A DNA stretch of 64,000 nt. Source: Pseudonocardia oceani (GTDB taxonomy: Bacteria; Actinomycetota; Actinomycetes; Mycobacteriales; Pseudonocardiaceae). This document shows positions 25,244-34,540 of the stretch, piece after piece. The translations under genes were made by a program, and so were the position numbers. A model generated the notes under the pieces. It was not told where the DNA came from. It did no database searches and saw only the letters and a program-made list of their open reading frames with translations. Position 1 is the stretch's first letter, and each line of letters opens with the position of its first letter. The stretch covers positions 372,001-436,000 of the forward strand of contig NZ_JADQDF010000001.1 in the NCBI RefSeq assembly GCF_019263585.2, read 5' to 3'.

Positions 25244-26506
25244 CTATCGAGGGGTCGGGGTCGCGAGACCCTGGAGCGGGAGCGGGAGCGTGGTCGGCGA
25301 CACCTGGAGCAGGCCGCGCAGGATGCCGCGGTTGGCGTCGCGCAGGCTGACCACGGAGTTCGTGTTGTAGACGAACGCCTGCAGGTCGGTCAGGTAGGGG
25401 ACGAGGCCCGCGGTGACCGGTTCGAGCCGCTCGGAGATCGGCACCAGGTCGTCGAGGCTGGCGTTCAGGTCGCCGACCACAGGCCGCAGGTCTCCGACCA
25501 CCGGGCGCGCCGCGGCGATCACCGGGGTGAGCGTGTCCAGGGTCGTGTCCAGCCGCTCGACGGAGTCGTTGGTGCGGGAGAGCGCCTCCGGCAGCACGTC
25601 GGTGGCCTCCCTGAGGTTGACCAGCGCGGGATCGAGCTCGCCGGCCAGTTCCGTGACCCCCTGCGTCGCCGCACGCAGCTGCGCGTCGAGGTCCGGCAGC
25701 TGGGCGAGTGCGTCGTCCAGCGGCTGGCTCTGCCCGGCAACGGTGGTCAGGGTCGTCTGCAGGCTGGCGGCCAGCCGCGAGATCCGCTCGTCGTCGCGGC
25801 CCAGCGCCGAGGAGATCTGGCTCAGCGCGGTCACCAGCCGGGCGATCTTGTCCCGCCGCACGTCCAGCTCGGCCACGACCGGCTGCAAGTCGGTGAGCAC
25901 CGCGTCCGCGCCCCGCAGCCCATCGGGCAGCGTCGCGGGCGCGTTGGCCAGCGCCGTGTCGGACTCCGACAGCAGGCTGGTCAGGGCGTAGCGGGCGTTG
26001 TCGTCGAGGTAGCCGGTCACCTCGTCGATCTGGATGGGCTCCGAGGACTGCCCCACGGGCAGCACCGCACCGTCCTCCAGTGGGGTGCCGGGGGGGCCAC
26101 CCGGGCTGACCTCGACGTACATCTCGTTGAGCGGGCTCTTCGGCCGCAGCACGACCCGGGCGTTGTCGTAGACCGGGTACTCGGCCGCCACCGCGAGGGT
26201 GAGCACCGCGTCGCCCTCGTCGGAGACCCGCGCCTCGCGGATGTCGCCGACCGCCACGCCGGCGATCCGCACCTCCTGCCCGTTGCCAGGACTGATCGCC
26301 GGGGTGGCTTCGAACGTGGCCTCGAAGATCAGGACGTTCTCCCACGGCGGGTTGAACCGTTGCTGGCTCAGGATGTAGCCGCCCACGCCGAGGCCGAGCA
26401 CGATCAGCGCGGCCATGACCACGACGTTGCGGAACAGGCCCGGTTCGCTGCGGGCATGGGCCCACATGCGGGGCAGCCAACCCTGTGAGTGGCGCGTGGC
26501 GCTCAT
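25244..26506 (-). CDS. mceE: Mce-family protein, fifth in operon (MceE position)
   Basis: 420 aa. A helix at about residues 27-46 (VVVMAALIVLGLGVGGYIL) is followed by the Mce domain (ATPAISPGNGQEVRIAGVAV, VVLRPKSPLNEMYVEVSPGG) and a long helical repeat region. In mycobacterial operons the fifth gene encodes a lipoprotein, but here there is no lipobox and no cysteine. It overlaps mceD by four bases (ATGA). It ends in the short LQVSPTTLPLPLQGLATPTP tail. Confidence 0.92.
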   Translation of the reverse strand: MSATRHSQGWLPRMWAHARSEPGLFRNVVVMAALIVLGLGVGGYILSQQRFNPPWENVLIFEATFEATPAISPGNGQEVRIAGVAVGDIREARVSDEGDAVLTLAVAAEYPVYDNARVVLRPKSPLNEMYVEVSPGGPPGTPLEDGAVLPVGQSSEPIQIDEVTGYLDDNARYALTSLLSESDTALANAPATLPDGLRGADAVLTDLQPVVAELDVRRDKIARLVTALSQISSALGRDDERISRLAASLQTTLTTVAGQSQPLDDALAQLPDLDAQLRAATQGVTELAGELDPALVNLREATDVLPEALSRTNDSVERLDTTLDTLTPVIAAARPVVGDLRPVVGDLNASLDDLVPISERLEPVTAGLVPYLTDLQAFVYNTNSVVSLRDANRGILRGLLQVSPTTLPLPLQGLATPTPR

Positions 26507-27816
26507 CGCTGGATCTCCTGGAACTGGGCGAGGTTGGCGAACAGCTGCTCGACGCTGACCCCGGGCAGACCCGCGATGCTGCCGCCGTTGACGCCCGGGT
26601 TGAACCCGATGACCGCACCGTTCTCGTCGGTGAGGGCCGAGGCGCTGTCGAGGTTGGTCACCATGTAGGCCAGCTCGGTGTAGAAGGGGTTGTCACCGCC
26701 GCCGCCCTCGTAGGGGCCGGTCCCGTCGAACCCGGAGTTGATGGTGTCCAGCACCGGGCCGTTCACCCGGTCGAGCACGGGGCCCTCCAGGTTGTCCAGC
26801 ACGGTGGTGAGGTCCTGGGTGGCCGGGACGAGGTCCTCGACCAGCGGGCGGGCGTCGACGAGCAGGCCGCGCAGGTCGGCGATGACCGGTCGGGCCTCCT
26901 CCAGGACGGGCTCGGCCGTGTCGAGCAGCTCGTCGAGCTCCTCGACGACCGGCAGCGCCGGACCCGCGGTGTCCCGCAGTTCGGCCAGTGTCCCGTCGAG
27001 GTCGCGCAGGCCGGTGTTCGCGATGCGCAGGGTCTCCGGGCTGTTGCGCAGGGACGCAGCGATGTCACCGCCGCGCCGGTCGAGCACGCCGGAGAGCACA
27101 TCGAGTCCGGTGACGACCTCGTCGAGCTGTCCGTTGTTCTCCGACAGCGCGCGCGACGCGGACTCCAGTCCCTGGACCAGCTCGGTCAGATCGACCTCCG
27201 GCCGGGTGCCACGCGCGGCCTGCAGCACACCGCCGGCCGGACCGAGGGTGCCGGGGGCTGTCCGAGCGAGATCCTGCAGGGCCTCGGACCCACCTCGGGA
27301 CAGGGTGTCGTCGAGGTAGCCGGTGCTGCGCTGCAGCCCGAGGAGGGCGTCCGGCTGCAGCGCTGCCGCGACCCGGTCCAGTTCGACCGGCACCGAGGTG
27401 CGGTCGACCGGGATGTCCCCCTGCAGTTCGCTCCGGTCGCCGCCGGGTTCGAGCTCCAGGTAGTAGCTTCCGCCGAGCAGGGTCGTGGCGCGGATCTGCG
27501 CGCTCGGGGTGGAGCCGAGCTTGTCCTTCTCACCCGGGTCGAGCTTGATCTCGATCAGGGCGGAGCCGTCATCCGCGCGCTCGACGCCGGTGACGATGCC
27601 GACCGGGACACCGGCGATCTTGACCGGCGTCTGGTAGGCGCGCATCCGGTAGTCCTGGCTGAAGTTCGCCCTGATCGTGTCCCCGGGGCTGAGCCAGGTG
27701 AGGATCTGCGCCTTGCTGAACAGCGCCACACCCAGCAGCAGCAGGACGATCGTGACCAGGATGCCGATGCCGACCGGTGACAGCGGCGTGCGGCGACGGA
27801 ACGTGGTGGTGGCCAT
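26503..27816 (-). CDS. mceD: Mce-family protein, fourth in operon (MceD position)
   Basis: 437 aa. Membrane helix SPVGIGILVTIVLLLLGVAL, Mce domain with YRMRAYQTPVKIAGVPVGIV and IRATTLLGGSYYLELEPGG, then long helices (LVQGLESASRALSENNGQLD and similar). The C-terminal part is Gly/Asn-rich (GFNPGVNGGSIAGLPGVSVE). It overlaps mceE by ATGA, and its start at 27816 shares one base with the mceC stop. It is part of the hexameric Mce assembly that carries lipids through the cell envelope. Confidence 0.92.
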   Translation of the reverse strand: MATTTFRRRTPLSPVGIGILVTIVLLLLGVALFSKAQILTWLSPGDTIRANFSQDYRMRAYQTPVKIAGVPVGIVTGVERADDGSALIEIKLDPGEKDKLGSTPSAQIRATTLLGGSYYLELEPGGDRSELQGDIPVDRTSVPVELDRVAAALQPDALLGLQRSTGYLDDTLSRGGSEALQDLARTAPGTLGPAGGVLQAARGTRPEVDLTELVQGLESASRALSENNGQLDEVVTGLDVLSGVLDRRGGDIAASLRNSPETLRIANTGLRDLDGTLAELRDTAGPALPVVEELDELLDTAEPVLEEARPVIADLRGLLVDARPLVEDLVPATQDLTTVLDNLEGPVLDRVNGPVLDTINSGFDGTGPYEGGGGDNPFYTELAYMVTNLDSASALTDENGAVIGFNPGVNGGSIAGLPGVSVEQLFANLAQFQEIQR

Positions 27817-29114
27817 CAGTTGCGCCCCCCAAGCAGCGGGAGCGCCTGGCGGTCGGTCTCGAGCTCGCCGGGCTCCGGGTCACCGTTGCGGGCGACCGTC
27901 GGGTCCTCGACCGGCAGCACTCCGGACGCCGTTTCCGCCGAGACGATCGGGAAGAAGCGCAGCCAGTGTCCCGCCGCGTCACCGTTGCTGAGAGCACTCG
28001 TCCCGTTGGTGAAGAAGTGCGAGATCTCCGGGGAGAACGGCGCGACGTCGGCCAGCAGCGGGGCGGCCTCCCGCAGCGTCTGCACGAGCCTGGGGGTCAG
28101 CGGCCGCGCGTCGGTCATCAGCGCGGTCAGGTCCACCACGGCGGGCTCGGCCACGTCGGCGACGCCCGGCACCCGGTCGAGCGGCCCCACGCCTTCGCGC
28201 AGCACGCCCCGGACGTCCGGGGTGGCCCGCCCGAGCGCCTCGGCGCCCGGGCGCAGCTCGGTGACCGCCACCCGCGTGTCCGCGAGCGGGCCGTTGAGAG
28301 TGTCCAGCGCGGAGCGCACGTCCCGTAGGGTGCCCGGGGCCCGCTCGAGGGTCTGCTCGAACGGCTGGGTGTCGTCCACCGCCACCGCGTCGAGGGTGCT
28401 GCTGAGATTCGTCATGAGGGAGGCGATCTCCTGTTCCCGGCCCTCGAAGCGGCCGGCGAGGGTGTCGGCCGACTGCAGCAGGCCGACCAGGTCGGCGCCG
28501 TCACCGGCGCTCAGGGACCGGGACACCGTGCCCAGGTCGGGAAGCAGTTCCGGAGAGGTCCGGAACGCGTCCGCCAGGTCCTCGGACCGGCCGGCGAGCC
28601 CGCCGCCGAGCTCACGCAGCGTGGAGCCCAGTGCGGTGCGGGTCGGCTGGTCGAACACGTTGAACAGGTCGCTGACCTCCTGCGCGCCGCGGGTGACCCG
28701 CTTCTGGATGACCTCGTCCTCGCCGAGCAGGCCGGCGTCCTGGCTGCCGGGGTCGAGGTCGACGAACTTCTGGCCCAGCGCCGAGCGGGCGCCGACCGAC
28801 GCCGTCGCCGCGCTGGAGTTGCGGTAGATCGGGCGGTCCCCGTCCAGCTTCAGCACGGCGACCGCGCCCTGTGCCTCGGAGTACTCGATGGCGTCGACGG
28901 TGCCGACGCGGGCGCTGGCGATCCGGACGTCGTCACCACGGCGCAGTGCGCCGACGTCGTCGAAGGAGGCCCGGACCATCGTCACGGTCGCACCCGGGAT
29001 CCCGTACTGCGCCTGGAAGGCGAACACCACGGAGGCGACGAACAGGACCACGACCGTGATCCCGATGAACAGGGCCGAGGTACGGGAGTTGAAGGCCTTC
29101 TGGAGGTGCCTCAC
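27816..29114 (-). CDS. mceC: Mce-family protein, third in operon (MceC position)
   Basis: 432 aa. Membrane helix LFIGITVVVLFVASVVFAFQ, Mce domain with VRASFDDVGALRRGDDVRIA then SARVGTVDAIEYSEAQGAVA, and SALGQKFVDLDPGSQDAGLL. A long helical region follows with repeated LGSTLRELGGGLAGRSEDLA-like segments. The C-terminal HFFTNGTSALSNGDAAGHWL resembles the end of other Mce subunits. It overlaps mceB by four bases. Confidence 0.92.
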   Translation of the reverse strand: MRHLQKAFNSRTSALFIGITVVVLFVASVVFAFQAQYGIPGATVTMVRASFDDVGALRRGDDVRIASARVGTVDAIEYSEAQGAVAVLKLDGDRPIYRNSSAATASVGARSALGQKFVDLDPGSQDAGLLGEDEVIQKRVTRGAQEVSDLFNVFDQPTRTALGSTLRELGGGLAGRSEDLADAFRTSPELLPDLGTVSRSLSAGDGADLVGLLQSADTLAGRFEGREQEIASLMTNLSSTLDAVAVDDTQPFEQTLERAPGTLRDVRSALDTLNGPLADTRVAVTELRPGAEALGRATPDVRGVLREGVGPLDRVPGVADVAEPAVVDLTALMTDARPLTPRLVQTLREAAPLLADVAPFSPEISHFFTNGTSALSNGDAAGHWLRFFPIVSAETASGVLPVEDPTVARNGDPEPGELETDRQALPLLGGRN

Positions 29115-30481
29115 GAGCCGCCTCCCAGCAGCGAACCGAGCATGCCGCTCTCCTGTTCGGGGGTCAGTCCGGTCGCACCGTCGTCGTCGGGGCCGGGCGC
29201 CTGCAGCAACGACCCGCCGGCCGGTGGACTGATGGGTGTGCCGGGGACGTCGCTGCCGGGCTGCTCACCACCGGTCGGCGGCGGGGTGCCGAACAGCGGG
29301 GGGACGGGCACGGCCTGGGGCAGGAAGTTCGTCGCCGAGTCCTGGTTGACGATGATGTGCGCCCGGAAGTAGTGCGACACCCCGTCGTAGCCGTTGGTGG
29401 TCAGCGCCCAGTAGCGGACGAAGTTCAGCACGTTGTCGAGATTCGCGGAGAGGTCCTCGACGAGCGGCCGCGCGTTGGCCGACGCGGTGCGCAGGTCGGG
29501 CGAGGCCGTGCGCAGGTCGGCCGCCACCGGCTGCGCCTCCTCCAGGAGCTTGCGCGCCTCCTGCAGCACCGGCTCGGCTTGGGCCAGGGCCGGGTCGAGC
29601 GAGTCGGCGAACGTCCGCAGCTCGCCGGAGATCTCCGAGAGGTCCTCGGTGACCGGCCGCAGCGAGCGCAGCGTCGGGGTCGTCTCCTCCGCGGTGCCCG
29701 CGAGCTCGCCGAGTGTGGTCCGCGCGGAACGCAGCGCACCGGGCAGCTCGGCCAGGGTCTGGTCGAGTGCCTCCTGCTGGCGGCTGCTCGCCGCCAGCAG
29801 CCGGTCGGCGGACGCCACCAGCCGGTCGAGCGACGCGCCACCGTCGGTGGCCAGCGCGCCGGCCACCGGCTCGACCCGGTCGACCAGCGACCCGAGCAGG
29901 ACGTTCTGGTCCTCTAGGACGGCCGTCAGGCCCTCCGTGTCGCGCAGCGCCGGGGCCAACGCCTTCAGCGCGGCGTCGACGTTGCCGCCGTTGTCGCGCA
30001 GGCCGTCGCCGAGCGTGGTGACGAGGAACGCCAGGGACTCGCCGGTCGGCTCGTCGATGGTGTTGAGGATCTCGTCGAGGTCCACGTTGGTCCCGGTCCG
30101 GTCCCGCGGGATGGTGCCACCCGTGGCCATCTCGGCCGTGCCGGGCGTGCCGCGTTCGATGTCCACGTAGCGCTCGCCGAGGAGGCTGATGGGCCGGATG
30201 GTGGCCGTCGCATCCCGGTAGAGGGGCAGTGCCGAGGGATCGAGGTCGAGGAGGACGTCGGCGTGGTCGCCGTCGACGACGATGTCGCCCACCTCGCCGA
30301 CGACGACACCGTCGACCTTGACCTCGTTGCGCGTGAGCAGCGGACCGGCCGAGTCGAACTCGGCCACCACGATCATGCCCTGCGCCGACGGATTCTCCGC
30401 AGCCATGCCGCTCATCGCACCGGTGGCCCCGATCGCGGCGACCAGTCCCACCACGAGCGCGCGGGGCGTCGAGAGCTTCAT
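29111..30481 (-). CDS. mceB: Mce-family protein, second in operon (MceB position)
   Basis: 456 aa. A short N-terminal hydrophobic segment (ALVVGLVAAIGATGAMSGMA) could be a membrane anchor or signal. The Mce domain has IVVAEFDSAGPLLTRNEVKV then DGVVVGEVGDIVVDGDHADV and ISLLGERYVDIERGTPG. Long helices follow, then a Pro/Gly-rich tail. Start ATG at 30481 overlaps mceA by ATGA. No cysteine is present. Confidence 0.92.
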   Translation of the reverse strand: MKLSTPRALVVGLVAAIGATGAMSGMAAENPSAQGMIVVAEFDSAGPLLTRNEVKVDGVVVGEVGDIVVDGDHADVLLDLDPSALPLYRDATATIRPISLLGERYVDIERGTPGTAEMATGGTIPRDRTGTNVDLDEILNTIDEPTGESLAFLVTTLGDGLRDNGGNVDAALKALAPALRDTEGLTAVLEDQNVLLGSLVDRVEPVAGALATDGGASLDRLVASADRLLAASSRQQEALDQTLAELPGALRSARTTLGELAGTAEETTPTLRSLRPVTEDLSEISGELRTFADSLDPALAQAEPVLQEARKLLEEAQPVAADLRTASPDLRTASANARPLVEDLSANLDNVLNFVRYWALTTNGYDGVSHYFRAHIIVNQDSATNFLPQAVPVPPLFGTPPPTGGEQPGSDVPGTPISPPAGGSLLQAPGPDDDGATGLTPEQESGMLGSLLGGGS

Positions 30482-31710
30482 CGCATTCCCTCTCCGAAGG
30501 CGTCCGTCCAGGGCTGGCCGACCAGCTCACCGGGCAGCGGGGCCAGGTTCTTCGTCGTACCCGGCGGCAGGACGCCCGGATTCACGTTGACGTTCTCCGC
30601 ACCTGCGGTGACGTAGATGCGGGCGTAGTGACCGTTGCGGTCGAAGTTGGCGTTCGCCGAGTTCCAGTTGGTCAGGAACCCCGCCAGCTCGGGCGTGTAC
30701 GGCCGCAGGAAGGCCAGAGCCGGCGTGATGCCGGCGACGGTCTGCTCGATGTCGGGAACGGTCGCCGTGCCGCTGTCGAGCAGCCCGGGGGTGAACTGCA
30801 GCAGCTCCGACGCGGAGTCGAGGGTGGGCCGCAGGTCGGCGATGGCCGGGCGGAGATCGCTGAGCAGCGGGCGCAGGTCTGCGGCGACGCCGGGCAGCCG
30901 CGCGGTCGCCGGCTCGAGCGCCTCGAGCAGCGGGGTCACCTCCTCGACCGTGCCGGGCACGCTGTCGAGCGTGGTGCGGGCCTGGCGGAGCGTGGGCGGC
31001 AGCTCCTGGAGGGTGCCGCCGAGTGCCTCGCGCTGCGCGACGATCTGGTCGACCGCGCCGCCGAGCTGGTCGACGACGCGGGACACGTCGCCGTCGCGGC
31101 GGGCCAGGATCGCCATCGTCTCGTTGAGCCGGGTGACCAGCTGGCGCACCGCCTCGCCGTCGGTGCCGAGGCCGCGCAGCACGTCACCCAGTGCGCCGAT
31201 CGCCGGGCCCGCGGTCCGCAGCGTGGCGTTCAGGTCGGCTTCGCTGTCCGTCAACGTGTCGTCCAGGTTGCGGGTCAACGAGTTGAGCCTTTCCCGCGTC
31301 GGCGGGTCGAGCGCGGCCAGCACGGTGTCGAGCTCGACCGGGGCAGGCTGCTCCCCCGTCAGCATCCCGCCGGACGGGATCTCCGCGTTGCCGGCGGGCC
31401 CGTCCGTCAGGTTGACGAGCCGCTCGCCGAGCAGGGCCTTCCAGACCACGTTCACGGTGGCGCCGTCGTGCAGGGGGGCGTATTCTCGGTCCAGGACCAG
31501 CGACAGCCGAGCTCGGCCGTCCACCACATCCAGCTCTTCGATTCGGCCGGCGTCGAAGCCGTTGACCTTGACCAGGCTGCCCTGGATGAGGTTGGCCGCG
31601 TTGTCGAGGACGACCGTGACCCGGTACGGGCCGTTGAACGACAGGACTCCGGCTGCGGTGGTGGCCATGACGAGAACTGCGACCACCACGGCGGTGAGGA
31701 TGCGCTGCAC
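30478..31710 (-). CDS. mceA: Mce-family protein, first in operon (MceA position)
   Basis: 410 aa from a GTG one base after the ATPase stop. Membrane helix LTAVVVAVLVMATTAAGVLS, Mce domain YRVTVVLDNAANLIQGSLVK then VNGFDAGRIEELDVVDGRAR, and WKALLGERLVNLTDGPAG. The helical region is followed by a conserved end, TNWNSANANFDRNGHYARIY. Immediate adjacency to the ATPase gene shows one transcript for pump and substrate-binding subunits. Confidence 0.92.
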   Translation of the reverse strand: MQRILTAVVVAVLVMATTAAGVLSFNGPYRVTVVLDNAANLIQGSLVKVNGFDAGRIEELDVVDGRARLSLVLDREYAPLHDGATVNVVWKALLGERLVNLTDGPAGNAEIPSGGMLTGEQPAPVELDTVLAALDPPTRERLNSLTRNLDDTLTDSEADLNATLRTAGPAIGALGDVLRGLGTDGEAVRQLVTRLNETMAILARRDGDVSRVVDQLGGAVDQIVAQREALGGTLQELPPTLRQARTTLDSVPGTVEEVTPLLEALEPATARLPGVAADLRPLLSDLRPAIADLRPTLDSASELLQFTPGLLDSGTATVPDIEQTVAGITPALAFLRPYTPELAGFLTNWNSANANFDRNGHYARIYVTAGAENVNVNPGVLPPGTTKNLAPLPGELVGQPWTDAFGEGMR

Positions 31711-31711
31711 G

Positions 31712-32551
31712 TCAGTCCATCCCCAGGGGTCCGGCGGACTCGCCCGCGAGGAACTGCCGGACGAACGGGTCCTCGGAGGCGAAGGCGCCCGCTGCGTCGC
31801 CGTAGTGCACCACGTTCCCCTGCCAGATCAGGCCGACGTAGTCGCTGACCTTCTTGGCCGACCTGATGTCGTGGGTCACGATCATGTAACAACCGCCGTG
31901 CTCCGCGTGGATCTTGAGGATCAGGTCGCAGAGCAGGCTGGTACGCACCGGGTCGAGGCCGGAGTCCGGCTCGTCGAAGAGCACGATGTCGGGGTTCATC
32001 ACCAGTGCGCGGGCGAACCCGGCGCGCTTGCGCATGCCACCCGAGACCTCGCTGGGGAACTTCCCGACGGCGGCCTCCAGGCCCACCTCCACGAGGTTCG
32101 ACATGACGATCTCGCGGATGTCGCCCTCGGACATGTCGGTGTGCTTGCGCAGCGGGAAGGCCGTGTTGTCGTACATGTTCATCGAGCCGAACAGGGCGCC
32201 GTCCTGGAACAGCACCCCGAAGCGCTTGCGCAGCTCGTAGCGTTCACGTTCGGTGATGCGCCACATGTCCTGGCCGAAGATCACCACCTCGCCCTGGTCG
32301 GGTTCGAGGAGCCCGACCAGGTGCTTGATGAGGACGCTCTTGCCGGTACCGGACGGCCCGAGGATCGTCGTGATCGCGTCGTCGTGGAACTCCAGGTCCA
32401 GTCCCCTGAGGATCTTGAACGACCCGAAGGCCTTGTGCAGGTTGCGCACCGACATGGGAGACGGTCCGGTGTCACCGCCGGCGTCCTGCCCGCGTAGGCC
32501 ATGGCGACCTGCGTGAGGGTGGACACCGACTGGTTCGGCTCGCGGGGACAT
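31712..32551 (-). CDS. MlaF/Mkl-type ABC ATPase of the mce operon
   Basis: 279 aa from the ATG at 32551, which has GGAGGTCTCC in front; an in-frame ATG at 32455 (247 aa, MSVRNLHKAFG) has no good site. Walker A is GPSGTGKSVL, the Q-loop region FGVLFQDGALFGSM, the signature SGGMRKRAGFARAL, Walker B IVLFDEPDSGLDP, and the switch VTHDI. All catalytic residues are intact. It powers the YrbE/MlaE permeases encoded just upstream. In mycobacteria this gene lies elsewhere; here it is inside the operon. Confidence 0.94.
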   Translation of the reverse strand: MSPRAEPVGVHPHAGRHGLRGQDAGGDTGPSPMSVRNLHKAFGSFKILRGLDLEFHDDAITTILGPSGTGKSVLIKHLVGLLEPDQGEVVIFGQDMWRITERERYELRKRFGVLFQDGALFGSMNMYDNTAFPLRKHTDMSEGDIREIVMSNLVEVGLEAAVGKFPSEVSGGMRKRAGFARALVMNPDIVLFDEPDSGLDPVRTSLLCDLILKIHAEHGGCYMIVTHDIRSAKKVSDYVGLIWQGNVVHYGDAAGAFASEDPFVRQFLAGESAGPLGMD

Positions 32552-32595
32552 CGGAGACCTCCGGGGGTGGGGCGGCGTCGCCCCGACGTGGTGGA

Positions 32596-33459
32596 CTAGT
32601 TGGCGATCGGTGCGTTGGCGGACAGGCCCCAGAACAGCTGGGTGCCGAGGACGCCGACCACGTGGATCAGAACCATGTTGAGCATCATCGACTTCGCGGT
32701 GTTTCGTCCCACGCCGACCGGGCCACCGCTGGCGTTGTAGCCGTAGTAGCAGCCGACGAAGATGATGACGGTGCCCATCGCCATGACTTTCGAGAGCGAG
32801 TAGACGAAGTCGAGCGGGTTCTGGTAAAGCCAGAAGATGAAGGAGTAGCCGCCTGCCGAGACCCCGCCCAGCTGGATGACGACGGTCAGGTACTCGGCGA
32901 TGTACATGATGCCGAGGCCGACGACGTAGAGGAACGGCATCGCGATCCAGGTGGCGATGATGCGGGTGCCCACGAGGTAGCTCCGCGAGCGGACCCCCAT
33001 GACCTCCATGGCGTCGATCTCGTCGGAGATACGCATCGAGCCGAGCTCGGCGACCAGCCCGCAACCGACCTTCGCCGCCAGGATGTAGCCCCACATGTAG
33101 GGGCCCATCTCGCGGATCGCGCACCAGGCGGAGAAGATGCCCGAGTAGAGCGGTGCGCCGATCTGCTTGAGGGTGTAGTTCGCCTCCAGGCCGCACTGGT
33201 AGCCGATGACGAACATCATCAACCAGATGATCAGACCGCTGGAGAGGATGAGGATGCCGGACTGCCGGAAGACCTCGGTCGCGTAGTGCCGGACGTCGGG
33301 CAGGTCCCGGATGATCCGGGTGGAGAACTTGGCGATCTCGCCACCGGTGGTGAAGGCCTCCTTGACCTTCTGCTCACCGAGGGTGACCTTCGGTCCGAGC
33401 TTCTTCGGAGGTCCGGGAGGCGGGCCGGCGGGACCGGGACGATCCGTCGTGCTGGTCAT
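32596..33459 (-). CDS. yrbEB: MlaE/YrbE-family permease B
   Basis: 287 aa. A Pro-rich cytoplasmic N-terminus is followed by the interface helix and about five membrane helices (ILILSSGLIIWLMMFVIGYQ and FIFWLYQNPLDFVYSLSKVM among them). The family loop RISDEIDAMEVMGVRSRSYL, which contacts the ATPase, is well kept, as is GYNASGGPVGVGRNTAKSMM. It forms the membrane channel with the permease encoded 13 bases upstream. Confidence 0.94.
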   Translation of the reverse strand: MTSTTDRPGPAGPPPGPPKKLGPKVTLGEQKVKEAFTTGGEIAKFSTRIIRDLPDVRHYATEVFRQSGILILSSGLIIWLMMFVIGYQCGLEANYTLKQIGAPLYSGIFSAWCAIREMGPYMWGYILAAKVGCGLVAELGSMRISDEIDAMEVMGVRSRSYLVGTRIIATWIAMPFLYVVGLGIMYIAEYLTVVIQLGGVSAGGYSFIFWLYQNPLDFVYSLSKVMAMGTVIIFVGCYYGYNASGGPVGVGRNTAKSMMLNMVLIHVVGVLGTQLFWGLSANAPIAN

Positions 33460-33472
33460 GTCGCGCGCTCCT

Positions 33473-34324
33473 CTACTTGTAGACCTGGATGTCGGGGTTC
33501 AGACCGAGCAGGATCGTCGTGAACACCATGTTGAAGATCCAGATCGCCGCGAACGCGATGACGACCGCCTGGTTGACCGCACTGCCGACGCCGATCGGGC
33601 CGCCGCTCGCCTTGAGGCCCTTGTAGCAGCAGACGACCCCGATGATCAGGCCGAACAGCGCGGTCTTGACGACACTGCCCCACACGTCGGTGGCGGAGAG
33701 GTTGGCGAAGAGGCTGTCGGCGAAGGCAGCCGGGTTGGCACCGAGGATGGGCACCGCCGCGATGTAGCCGCCGAGCAGGCCGAACAGGATGGCCACCAGG
33801 TCGAGCAGGCCGGTCATGATGAACAGCGCGACGACCCGCGGGAGGACGAGGGTCCGGATCGGGTCGACGCCGAGGACCTCCATGGCGTCGATCTCCTCGC
33901 GGATGCGCCGGGCGCCGAGGTCGGCGGTGATCGCCGTACCCACGACGCCGGCGACGACCATGGCGTTCACCCAGGGAGCGAACTCCCGGACACTCGCCAT
34001 GACGAAGAACGAACCGAGCCGCTCGGGGATGCCGAAGAGGTTGAAGATGTTGCCACCCTGCAGGCCCGGCGCACCCAATCCGAAGGCGGTGGTCGACACC
34101 GCCATCGGGATCCAGCAGAGCTTCAGGATGTCGAACATCTGGTCCCGGACCTCGGACCAGTAGCCCAGCGGGTGGCGCACCGCCATCCAGAGGACCTGGA
34201 ACATGAGCCGGGTCATCTCGCCGGCCTGGACCAGCGGTCCTTCAAGACCCTTGAGCGGGTTGGACACCCGAGGTAGACGTCTGGTCGAGTCCTTGGGGAT
34301 CGAGACTGTCGTCGGCGAACTCAC
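33473..34324 (-). CDS. yrbEA: MlaE/YrbE-family permease A
   Basis: 283 aa. It has the MlaE fold with REFAPWVNAMVVAGVVGTAI, the ATPase-contact loop RIREEIDAMEVLGVDPIRTL and the conserved KGLKASGGPIGVGSAVNQAV near the end. It is the first gene of the nine-gene mce operon; the promoter should lie in the 216-bp gap before 34541. The ATG at 34324 is preceded by AGGAAGGAACC. Confidence 0.94.
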   Translation of the reverse strand: MSSPTTVSIPKDSTRRLPRVSNPLKGLEGPLVQAGEMTRLMFQVLWMAVRHPLGYWSEVRDQMFDILKLCWIPMAVSTTAFGLGAPGLQGGNIFNLFGIPERLGSFFVMASVREFAPWVNAMVVAGVVGTAITADLGARRIREEIDAMEVLGVDPIRTLVLPRVVALFIMTGLLDLVAILFGLLGGYIAAVPILGANPAAFADSLFANLSATDVWGSVVKTALFGLIIGVVCCYKGLKASGGPIGVGSAVNQAVVIAFAAIWIFNMVFTTILLGLNPDIQVYK

Positions 34325-34449
34325 GGTCGGTTCCTTCCTGATCGATTAAAGCCGGCTCACATCGAGCGGCGCCGGGGCAGCAACCGTCGACGGTGGCAAT
34401 CGTCAGACGTGCGCCATGGAATCGCCCGCGTGATGCAGCTTACGATCGT

Positions 34450-34463
34450 GTTATCTGGGTAAC
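34450..34463. promoter_or_regulatory. Palindrome GTTA-N6-TAAC upstream of the mce operon
   Basis: GTTATCTGGGTAAC is a small inverted repeat about 125 bases before the first mce gene. It lies in an unusually AT-rich patch for this window and is a candidate operator or part of the mce promoter. Confidence 0.35.
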
Positions 34464-34494
34464 GCGCGAGGAATGGGGGGGATACGCCGACGAC

Positions 34495-34525
34495 CGGGGG
34501 GAATGAAGTCCCCCCGATCGGGGGG
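34495..34525. terminator. Alternative G/C-run hairpins between kinase and mce operon
   Basis: CGGGGGG (34495-34501), CCCCCCG (34510-34516) and CGGGGGG (34519-34525). The middle run can pair with either neighbour, and CCCCCCGATCGGGGGG (34510-34525) is a perfect 16-bp palindrome. On the minus strand this directly follows the kinase stop, so it probably acts as its terminator. The choice between two stems could make it conditional. Confidence 0.5.
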
Positions 34526-34540
34526 TCGACGGTGGCGCAG

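Noticed and set aside
22376..26488. A 1370-codon open frame on the plus strand
   Set aside because: It lies antisense to the RND gene and mceF/mceE, is extremely rich in Arg/Gly/His as expected for a GC-rich shadow frame, and has no domain.
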